From positions 1 to 43,671 of the forward strand of contig JWZX01003082.1 in the NCBI GenBank assembly GCA_001275005.1: a stretch of 43,671 bases of DNA. Reading direction: 5' to 3'. This document shows, one piece after another, positions 1-7,895 of this stretch. Under the pieces are notes generated by a model. The model made no database searches and was not told the DNA's origin. It was given only the letters and a program-made list of their open reading frames with translations. The position numbers and the translations under genes are program-made. The stretch comes from Chrysochromulina tobinii. Taxonomy: Eukaryota; Haptophyta; Prymnesiales; Chrysochromulinaceae. The stretch's first letter is position 1; each line of letters opens with the position of its first letter.

Positions 1-259
1 CCGGAATGGATGAGGGCCTGAGGCATATGTGAACCGGCACAACGCTCCCACGCCTGCATCACCCGAACGAGCAAGCTCATTAGCCTGGAGGGAGCGTGAA
101 GGGTTCGTCCTTTCCGCGAAGACGAAACGGCTTCAGTTTTTTGAAAAGATGCAAACCGCGTGTGTGGGGAAAAGTGTGGAATCCTCTTTCGCTCGGCCGG
201 TCTCGCACGCGAGGGTGCCGCGCACGAGGGGTACAAAGGACGGTTCGAGACGAGAGTGA

Positions 260-2443
260 ATGGAGAAGGCTCGACTGGGGGAGGTGCCCGTCGTCGATCT
301 CAAGTGTGCCACGTGCGACCTAGCATCGGAAGTGGGTCAAGCGCTGAAGCGATTCGGTTTCTTCTATGTGAGCAATCATGGCATCCCACAGGAGCTTCTC
401 TCCTCGCAGCTCGAGCAAAACCGCCGTCTCTTCGACTTGCCAGATCAGGTGAAGCGTTCGATGGCCTTCAACGTCACGCTGGACATTGGGTACACTGGCG
501 GGACTGGCACGAGCCAGGCGCTCGATCCTAACGCCGGCATCCAGGCCGCGGACACGAAGGAGGGATTCATGCTGACGAATAATGCGTTCATGGGTGCAGC
601 AGCGCTTGACCCCACGAATCCGCGCAAATTTCTCCCGAGGCACCCGCATCTTGACCCTAAAGACCCACTGGCGGGCGCCACGCTGCACTGGCCCCCCGGC
701 CTTCCCGGCTACGAGCGCGTCATTCGCTCGTACTTTGCCTCTGCCTACGAGCTCAACTATCGGCTCAATGATCTCCTCTTCTCGTCACTCGGCATGGATG
801 CCAACGAGCGTAACCGCCTCGGCTCGGCCCCCTTCTGCGTGCTGAAGCAGCTCCGGTACGGCCCGGGCAGGGACGCGCTCGCCAACGGAAGCAGCATCGG
901 CGCGGGCGCTCACGCCGATTGGGGATCCCTCACCCTCCTGCTGACCGACGACACTCCGGGCCTTCAAGTGGAGATGGCGGGCGAATGGCTACCGGTACCT
1001 CCGCGGCGCGGGATGTTCATTGTGAACGCGGGCGACCAGATTGAAGCGCTCACGAACGGGCATTACCGCTCCGCCAAGCACCGCGTCATCACCACCTCTC
1101 CCCGCCCTCGATACTCAACGGCCTTCTTCACGTACTTCAACTACAAGGAGCCGCTGACGCCCCTCCATGAGCACGTCAACCCACAAAAGCCCCTCCGGCG
1201 GGCGCCCATGGACACGATGGCGTGGTTCCAGTACAAGCTGCGCCAGTCCGTCGGTGAGAATGTGTCGCGTCCCCTGTCCACCACCACCTCCTCCTCCACC
1301 TCCTCCTCCGAGCCTGCCGCCAATGCCACGTGCTCGTTCGCGCCTCTTCGTGAGGCGCTCGTCATCCGCGCCCTCGGAGGAGGCGTCGAGGGAGGCGCCG
1401 AAGGGGGCGTGCTCCTGGGCGTTGAGGCGCTTGGTATCGATCTGTTGAGCGTGAGCGATGGCGTCATTGACGAGCTGATCGCGGCGATGCATGCCGACGG
1501 CAAGGGGCTGCTGGTCGTGCGCAACCAGACGCTCTCACCGGAGGGGTATGAGCGCGCGCTCTTCCGCTTGGGACGGGCGGCCGGTGGGTTTGGCACGCCT
1601 CTCCTGTACGACCGCTGGCCTGGCCAGTCGCCCCGGCTGCGCTGCTGCCCTCACGTCTCGCTTCTGGGCAACTACCGCGCACGCGTCGACGACGAGCTGG
1701 GGACAGGCGCCGTCGTGGGCGATCGGATCGGCGAGTACAAGCCGGCGAGGGAGGAGCTGCGCGAGTGGCACACGGATGGTTCCTTCCTGGCGCGGCCCAA
1801 GATTGGCGTCGCGCTGTACGCACCCTCCGCCGTACCGGTAGCGACGTGCGCGCCCTGCGCCAAACCGAGCGCGTGGTGGCGCAAGCTGCTACGGTGGCCA
1901 TGCCGACCAACGTGCCGGCACGCGCCTGCGAGTGCGCTGCCCCCCGAGGGTGGCCACACGGCCTTTGCCTCGGGCATCCTCGGCTACGAACGGCTCGACG
2001 CTGCGGAGCGAGAGCAACTCGAGTCGCTGAGCGCTGTGCACTCCTGGTGCGACTTCATGCACTTTCTCGAAGCGCGCGACCCCGGGCGTGAAAAGGTGAG
2101 CGCCGACGACTGCGCCAAGAAGCCCGACGTCACCTGGCCGCTCGTGCGCACGCACCCCGTCACCAACCGCCGCTCGCTCTACCTGAACCCGAAGAATGGG
2201 CTTCGCATCGTGCACTCGAGCGACGGAGAGCCTGCGAGCGCCGAGATGAGCGCGTCGCTCGTGCTCAACCTGACGAAGCGCGTGCTCGAGCTGGGCACCT
2301 ACCACCATACGTGGAGACCCGGAGATCTCGTGCTCATGGACAACCGTGTGCTCATCCATGCGGCGACACCCTTTGACGCCGACAAGTACGAGCGGCTCAT
2401 CTACCGCGCGGAATTCCCCGGCGAGCCCGTCTACTTCTTCTGA
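260..2443 (+). CDS. Fused double 2-oxoglutarate/Fe(II) dioxygenase (IPNS-like + TauD-like)
   Basis: A 727-residue reading frame joins two different non-haem iron, 2-oxoglutarate-dependent oxygenases. Residues about 8-325 look like the isopenicillin-N-synthase/gibberellin-oxidase group: an N-terminal RFGFFYVSNHGI segment, iron ligands H218, D220 (HAD) and H274, and R284-x-S286 for 2-oxoglutarate. A Ser/Thr-rich linker (about 340-356) follows. Residues about 365-727 look like the TauD/TfdA group: HTD at H504/D506, a distal histidine at H700 in LIHAATPF, and an arginine (R712 or R716) for the co-substrate. Both metal sites look complete, so both halves may be active; substrates cannot be inferred. 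Start chosen at the first ATG, with a TACAAA element 28 bases upstream. A stretch without TauD resemblance (about residues 529-558) may be an in-frame 87-bp intron (1846-1932); removing it gives 698 residues. It converges on the signal peptidase gene. Confidence 0.85.
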   Translation: MEKARLGEVPVVDLKCATCDLASEVGQALKRFGFFYVSNHGIPQELLSSQLEQNRRLFDLPDQVKRSMAFNVTLDIGYTGGTGTSQALDPNAGIQAADTKEGFMLTNNAFMGAAALDPTNPRKFLPRHPHLDPKDPLAGATLHWPPGLPGYERVIRSYFASAYELNYRLNDLLFSSLGMDANERNRLGSAPFCVLKQLRYGPGRDALANGSSIGAGAHADWGSLTLLLTDDTPGLQVEMAGEWLPVPPRRGMFIVNAGDQIEALTNGHYRSAKHRVITTSPRPRYSTAFFTYFNYKEPLTPLHEHVNPQKPLRRAPMDTMAWFQYKLRQSVGENVSRPLSTTTSSSTSSSEPAANATCSFAPLREALVIRALGGGVEGGAEGGVLLGVEALGIDLLSVSDGVIDELIAAMHADGKGLLVVRNQTLSPEGYERALFRLGRAAGGFGTPLLYDRWPGQSPRLRCCPHVSLLGNYRARVDDELGTGAVVGDRIGEYKPAREELREWHTDGSFLARPKIGVALYAPSAVPVATCAPCAKPSAWWRKLLRWPCRPTCRHAPASALPPEGGHTAFASGILGYERLDAAEREQLESLSAVHSWCDFMHFLEARDPGREKVSADDCAKKPDVTWPLVRTHPVTNRRSLYLNPKNGLRIVHSSDGEPASAEMSASLVLNLTKRVLELGTYHHTWRPGDLVLMDNRVLIHAATPFDADKYERLIYRAEFPGEPVYFF
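1846..1932 (+). other. Probable in-frame intron inside the dioxygenase fusion
   Basis: The sequence starts GTGCGCGCC and ends GCGAG, is 87 bases long (29 codons) and has no stop, so it reads through as coding. The encoded Cys/Trp/Arg-rich peptide does not resemble a TauD domain. Splicing it out joins PVAT to ALPPEGGHTAF, which restores the expected order between the HTD motif and the conserved GGHT segment. The donor matches the GTGCG donors used in the importin and cyclophilin genes. The acceptor lacks a strong pyrimidine tract, so this remains an inference. Confidence 0.5.
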
Positions 2444-2792
2444 ACTCGACGGACCACAGTGGACTCTCCGCACCGATTTTCGAGTTCGGAACTTCGACAG
2501 TCGAGTATAGATTGTTGTAAAATATGCACCGTGCAGTCTCGGCATGTCTCTCTTAGCGTCTTAGGTGTGAATGTGCCGGGGCCGACGATGCGTGGTGTGT
2601 GCGGTTTCGGTACTTCGGTCTTCGCTGGGGCGGTCTTCGGCTTGCCTGGGCGGGGAATTGAAAAGGGGAGCGGAGAGGAGTCGGGATTGAGGCCTTCCGT
2701 TCGAGGACGACCGCCGGACGCACACGATTTAACGTAGGTACGCGCGTTTGCGTACCCGGTTGGTACGGCGTTTCCTGATCCTGTTCACCCCT
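2444..2792. other. Intergenic region between convergent genes
   Basis: About 350 bases between the stop codons of the dioxygenase fusion and the signal peptidase. It presumably holds both 3' untranslated regions. No conserved ORF, RNA gene or repeat was recognised. Confidence 0.5.
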
Positions 2793-3845
2793 TTACTTGA
2801 CCCATCCAAACCGGCTCAAAGGCAGCACGCGCAGCACCGGTCGACCCACAACCTTATCCGCCGGCAGTACGCCCCATACGCGCGAATCGATGCTTACCTG
2901 CGCATTATCGCCCGCGACGAAGTACGCGGCTTCGGGTACGGTGAGCGCTGTCGTCGTCGTGGGAAGCAAGCTCGCGAGCCCCGGTGGCGACACCTCCGCC
3001 CGCGAGGGGGCCGCGGCGGCGAGGGCAGCTGGCGCGCCATCGTGGGCACGACCGGTGGCAATCCCTCGGACTCGCACGGAGCCTGCAGGTGTGACGGTGA
3101 CCTGATCGCCAGGCACCGCGACGACGCGTTTCACAAACAGCTCGCGCTTGGCAAACAGCGGCGGCAGTCGAGCAGTGCGGCGCGCTGGGGCAGCAGTGGC
3201 AACGGTGTCGTCAGAGGCAGCCGTTGCGCTCTGCGAGGGGTCGGCAGCGCTGGCCTTGGCGGCATCGGCATTTGCGGCGGCTTGGCGCTCCGCCACAATG
3301 GCCCGTAGCGCATCGGGAGGATTGAAAAAGACCAGATCACCCGTATGCAAAGGTAGGCGCAGCCGGGGCGTGAGTGTCTCGACGAGCAGCACGTCGGCAG
3401 GCTCGATGGTGGGCTGCATCGAGGCAGACGGCACGTACGAAAAGGTGAGGAAGAGCGAAACCACAAAGCCCACGAGCAGACCCGAACCCGCAAGCAAAAG
3501 GGCAAACGCTGCCGTCAGCAGATTGTACGCCGCCGGGTCCATCCAGCGAGGCGCAAGGCTGATCGCGATCGTGACGGGCCAGTCGCTACGTTCCAGCCTC
3601 GTGACCAATGGGTAAATGGGTCGCACGGTCAGCTCGGTCGCACTCCGAGCTTCGACGCGGTAGTCCACGCCTGGGTAGAGCCCAGAGGCAAACATTTCCG
3701 TGCGGACGCGTCTAAACTCAGTAGGCGACTGCCAGTCTGGCCGAGCGAGTGTGGGTATGACGACTCGGCCCACGGTAAGCTCGTCTGGCTGCAGCCGTGT
3801 GCATGGCAGACGGAGGGCCAGCACAAGCGGTATCACGGCGAGCAT
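2793..3845 (-). CDS. Type I signal peptidase (plastid/thylakoid-type candidate)
   Basis: A 350-residue membrane serine protease that removes signal peptides after export. The Ser/Lys dyad is visible: S142 in PSASMQPT just after a hydrophobic segment (about 106-136), and K239 in FVKRVVAVPGD. The third signature, GDNAQVSIDSRVWG, is at 312-325, followed by GRPVLRVLP. The order and motifs fit bacterial LepB and the organelle enzymes; the single membrane anchor and overall length suit thylakoidal processing peptidases, but the mitochondrial Imp family cannot be excluded. The segment between S142 and K239 carries an Ala-rich insert (about 184-225), and there is a second Ala-rich loop at 268-282. 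The extra N-terminal 100 residues begin with a hydrophobic stretch and may hold targeting information. Start codon is ATG; the neighbouring transporter diverges from about 114 bases away. Confidence 0.88.
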   Translation of the reverse strand: MLAVIPLVLALRLPCTRLQPDELTVGRVVIPTLARPDWQSPTEFRRVRTEMFASGLYPGVDYRVEARSATELTVRPIYPLVTRLERSDWPVTIAISLAPRWMDPAAYNLLTAAFALLLAGSGLLVGFVVSLFLTFSYVPSASMQPTIEPADVLLVETLTPRLRLPLHTGDLVFFNPPDALRAIVAERQAAANADAAKASAADPSQSATAASDDTVATAAPARRTARLPPLFAKRELFVKRVVAVPGDQVTVTPAGSVRVRGIATGRAHDGAPAALAAAAPSRAEVSPPGLASLLPTTTTALTVPEAAYFVAGDNAQVSIDSRVWGVLPADKVVGRPVLRVLPLSRFGWVK

Positions 3846-3959
3846 TGTGATTGAGCGAGGCGTCCCGACGTGAAAAGAACCGTGAATGGGGCGTGTGAAA
3901 TAAGCGATGATTGTGGGGGTCGGACGGGGGTTGAGGGGGGGGGGGTACTGTGGTGGACA

Positions 3960-5668
3960 ATGGAGCTCGAAGGGCAGGAACTCGTGCCTGCCGACGCCGA
4001 AGCATCGAACGAAGCAGCGAGTAGTAAAGACGCCGCCAGCCAGCCCCCCGCCTCGATTTGCTCGGGAATCCTCAATCTCGCCAATACCATCATCGGCTCG
4101 GGTTTGCTCAGTCTGCCGTCTGCATTTGCCCGCTGCGGCTTTGTGACCGGCTCGTTGCTCCTACTCATCTTTGCCGCCTTTTCAGCACTCGGGCTGCATC
4201 TGCTATCCGCAGCCTCCGATATCTCAGGCCGGCCAGCCTCGCTCTACACGGTCGCCGAGAAGGCACAGCCCAACCTCGGGTTGCTCGTGGATGTGGCGAT
4301 CGGCATCAAGTGCTTTGGTGTGGCGACGACGTATCTCATCGTCGTGGGCGACTCGCTGCCACTCGCGCTCGAACCGCTCGGCGCGACCGGCGCGCTGCTT
4401 GATCGTCGGCTTTGGTCCGCGCTGGCAGCTCTAGCAGTCGCTCCGCTCGCGTATAGGAAGCGCATGGATGGGCTACGACACACATCGCTCATAGCGATCC
4501 TGTCGGTGCTCGTCATCATGGCGGTGGTGATCGCCTTTGCAATTGGCCCGGCGCTCTCGCCTGCACTAGACCCGTGCGCGAGCACCTCTGCGCAGAGCTC
4601 GTGTCGCGCAGAGGGCGCAGAGGTGGTGTGCAGTTGCCGAGGACCCGTCGTCGCCGTCAGCGACGCGTCGTCGATACTTCGCGCGCTGCCCATCTACACG
4701 TTCGCGTACACGTGCCATCAGAACATCGTGAGCATTAGCAACGAGATGGCCCTGGATGGGCGGCCGGCGCCCGAGCGCGTCATCCGTGTCATCCAAGGCG
4801 CTCTACCCTTCGCTCTCGCCGTCTACTTTTCCGTCGCCGTCGCTGGTTATTCCACATTTGGGAATCGTGTGGCTCACGATGTCCTCACCTCCTACCCCAG
4901 CTCGCCGCTCGTCTCTGGCGCGCGGCTTCTCGTCGCAGGTGGGGACCACCGGGCTTTGAGTGCCTTCTGAGTGCCTTCTGAGTGCCTTCTGAGTGCCTTC
5001 TGAGTGCCCATCTGAGTGCCATCTGCGTGCCCTCTGAGTGCCCTCTGAGTGCCCTCTGCGTGTCAGTTGATAGCTTTCTGATCGCCATCTGATTGCCACG
5101 CGTCCCATGTGCTCGGATGCTCGTCGCAGTGCTCGTGATGTTCTCGTATCCGCTGCAGAGCCACCCGGGTCGCGCGTGTGCCCTCTCGATAGCTTCCGCA
5201 GCCGCCGCAGCCCTTGAACGGCGGCGGCGGCAAAGGAGTGGCCCCCGCGCCATCTCCAGCAGTCAGGCGCACTCAGCCACGCCTGATGGCTCCTCACGCC
5301 GCAAGGGCTCCTTGGACCACATGACACGATGTCGTCAATGGCCCTGTTTCTTCAATGGCCCCTCGGAAGACCCCACGGGCCTGCCGCTGCCGCCACTGAC
5401 AGAGTCAGACACTGCGCGAGCGCTCGCGACGACGCTCTTCCTGGCCGTCACAACAAGCACGGCTATGGCGCTCGATGACCTGGGCATCGTGCTCTCAGTA
5501 GTGGGCGCGACGGGCTCCGTGGTCGTCACGTACCTGCTGCCAGGCTTCTGTTACTACCGGCTGTGCCGACAGCCGCGAAGCTGGTTGCGACGTGCAGCAC
5601 TCTTGCAGACGCTGCTTGGCGCGATACTCATGCCAGTGTCGCTGGCGCTGATCATGACCAAAAAGTGA
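3960..5668 (+). CDS. AAAP-family (SLC38/Avt-like) amino-acid transporter, two exons
   Basis: Multi-pass membrane carrier that probably moves neutral amino acids with a proton or sodium ion across the plasma or vacuolar membrane. Exon 1 is 3960-4938 and exon 2 is 5130-5668, giving 505 residues in frame. The family signature LNLANTIIGSGLLSLP starts the first membrane segment; ALPIYTFAYTCHQNIVSISNEM and, after the splice, VLVMFSYPLQSHPGR match the typical order in SLC38/Avt proteins. Exon 2 ends with membrane segments around TTSTAMALDDLGIVLSVVG and TLLGAILMPVSLALIM. An upstream in-frame ATG at 3870 would add 30 residues, but these are Gly-rich and encoded by a G-run, so the start at 3960 is preferred. 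The splice joins A to V in phase 1. The intron is unusual (separate entry). Confidence 0.85.
4939..5129 (+). other. Minisatellite intron with flanking 10-bp direct repeat (introner-like)
   Basis: A 191-base intron of the amino-acid transporter, from GTGGGG to GCAG. The last ten exon bases before it, CTCGTCGCAG (4929-4938), are repeated exactly as the last ten intron bases (5120-5129). If one copy and the intervening sequence are removed, the transporter reads straight through (ARLLVA then VLVMF). Inside lies a tandem array of about 11-bp units (TGAGTGCCTTC and variants). Duplicated target bases straddling a splice site are what an inserted intron would leave behind. Confidence 0.7.
4957..5061 (+). 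repeat. 11-bp minisatellite, unit TGAGTGCCTTC
   Basis: Five nearly exact units of TGAGTGCCTTC are followed by degenerating units (TGAGTGCCATC, TGCGTGCCCTC, TGAGTGCCCTC). The array fills over half of the transporter intron. Its GAGTGC core recurs in the importin intron array and near 43160. Confidence 0.9.
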
Positions 5669-6048
5669 GCTGGCACAGCACAGACGCACTACGGACTGTA
5701 CGCACGCGGACTGTGCGTACTGAACTACTCGTACACGAGCCACGTCGGTTGCGTTGGAAAGTTGGCCCGGTGTGTACAGTAGAGCCGTAAAAGTGTTCCT
5801 GTTCGGAGCCGTAGATGAAGCGTATATCACTTTAGAGACATTAGGATCACCACACACCGCACCGCACTCCGCTCATCCCCAGCACTGACCACAGTCGCTC
5901 TGACACAGGACCGGGCACCGGGAGCGAAGCGCGCGCAGCCCGCGCCGATTGCATGCACACACTCAGACATGAGGAGCGATGGCATGCACACACTCAGCCA
6001 TGAGGAGCGATTGCAGCAGCTCGACGGCGGGCCACCCAAAGATTTGGC
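5669..6048. other. Intergenic region between convergent genes with a 31-bp repeat
   Basis: This separates the stop codons of the transporter and the importin. A 31-base unit beginning GCATGCACACACTCAG occurs twice in tandem (5951-6012) with two or three differences, just before the importin stop. No gene was recognised here. Confidence 0.6.
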
Positions 6049-7856
6049 TCAGAGCGCTTGCTGCAGCGCGGCGGGCAGGCTCGCGCGCAGCTCCGGTGCG
6101 ACGCCCACGATCCAAATTAGGAAGGCGCGCAGCTCGCCCTTGAGCTCCTCTGTCGCGAGCCGCTCGCCCTCACTCATCAGCATCTCGCTGAAGGCCGCGA
6201 GCATTTGGGGCACATGGGGCGCCAGGTGAGCACGCGCCGCGTCGTCCTGGGCGATGCGCATGAGCGCGCGGCAGCACGTGCGGTTCTCGCCGCTGTCCGC
6301 GCGCAGCGGCAGCCGAGTGACAATCGCAGGCAGGATCGAGGCGAGAGGCAGCGTGGCGCCAAAGGCGAGCACGAGTCGCGCGAGCGACGCGACGCCATTG
6401 TCGCACACGGAGGCCTCCTCATCGGCTAGGCGTGGCTGTAGGGCAGTGAGTAACGTCTGCATCACGTCGATGGCGGCGGGGCCCCCGAACTGGCCGAGGA
6501 TGCCCAGGCAGAAGGTGGCGTTCTGGCGGGCGGTCGAATTCGCATCCGAGGAGAGGCGCACGGCGTGCGGCAGCACCTGTGGGGAAACGGAGGGGAGGCG
6601 CGGCCCCGAAGAATCAAGTGGATTGTCACAGAGAGAGAGAGAGAGAGGGAGAGGGGTCGATCGGAGGCAGGGGGGTGGCCAAGGATGGTGGCGCGGGGCC
6701 TTGTCTCTGAGGTTGTTTTGGAATTGATTCGGGTGTTGACTTCAAAGAGCATTCAGCGGAAGGGCACGGGTTCTCATCATCGACCGAGGGGCCCTTCGGT
6801 GAGGCCATCAGAGGAGGGGAGGGGCTCGTTCGAGGGGGAGGGGCATCTCAGGCACTCACCATTGGAAGGAAGCCAGCCCCGGAGAGCTCGAGTTGATGGA
6901 GGGACTCGGCGAGGATCCCCACAGCGAGGGAGCGGTCTCCGGCAGGGTGCTGCGCGCTCAAGTACGGCTCGAGCTGCGGCACGAGCTTGGCGAAGTGCAT
7001 CAGGTAGTACTCCCCCATGACCTTTGGGAGGGTGGTGAGGAGATCCGAGACCGCTTCCCAGAGTGAGGCGTCATGGTCGTCCACGTCATCGTCGGGCTCT
7101 GCCTCAGCGCCAGGAGTGTCCTCCTCCTCCTCCTGCATGCATGCATGCCCTTTGGAGAGCAGCGCGATGGCTACCTCGCATAACTGCGCCGCGAGCGGCG
7201 TCGCTGCCGCCGGTCCGAGCAGATTGATAATGTCGGTGAGGGCCTCGGAGGCGGCGGCCACCGTGTCCTTATCGTCATCCTCTCCGAAGTGCTCGAGAAG
7301 GATGGGCACCACCTTCTCGAGTAGCGCGCGCGTCGCGGGCGGCAGATTGTAACTCACGGAGGCCATGCCCTTGGTCCACGCGGGCACGCCCTCTGCCTTG
7401 GCGGTGGCCGTGACGAGGGCTCCCAATGCTTTGCACGAGGCGCTGCGCACCTGCACGAGCCAAAAGGAGTCCAAAAGGAGTCGGGGGTGGCGATCGACAG
7501 GGTCAGAGGTGGGTCCAGGTGGGTAGGGTCAAGTTGGGCGCGTCCCACGCTCAGAAACACGGGAAAGTTCAGAATCATGCGCCGAGGCGTCATGGTCAAA
7601 TCTGGATTCTTTCGTTTTTCTTCCTTGCGTGCGCCATCGCAGAGCGCACTCAGGCGCAGTCGGTGGGCCGAGGCGCACGTCTTGATGAAAGTAATCATGA
7701 GTCTCGAGGAGCGAGGTGAGGCAGCGCTCCACATGAGGTGCGAATGCAGCCCCCGCGTGTTTGGCGCACTCGGCGATGCAGTGAGCGGCGGAGGCCTTTT
7801 CGTCGAGCAGGCCGGTGCGGATGGAGAGGCGGCGCTCTCCGCCGTCTTCGTCGTCT

Positions 7857-7895
<39 letters not shown>

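Noticed and set aside
3870-3959. Upstream ATG giving a 30-residue N-terminal extension of the amino-acid transporter
   Set aside because: The extension is Gly-rich from a long G-run and lies only 24 bases from the divergent signal peptidase start; the ATG at 3960 gives a normal transporter N-terminus.
7841-7895. GTC trinucleotide repeat as a possible unstable non-coding microsatellite
   Set aside because: It is in frame on the minus strand as the Asp-rich acidic loop of the importin, where the family is normally acidic.
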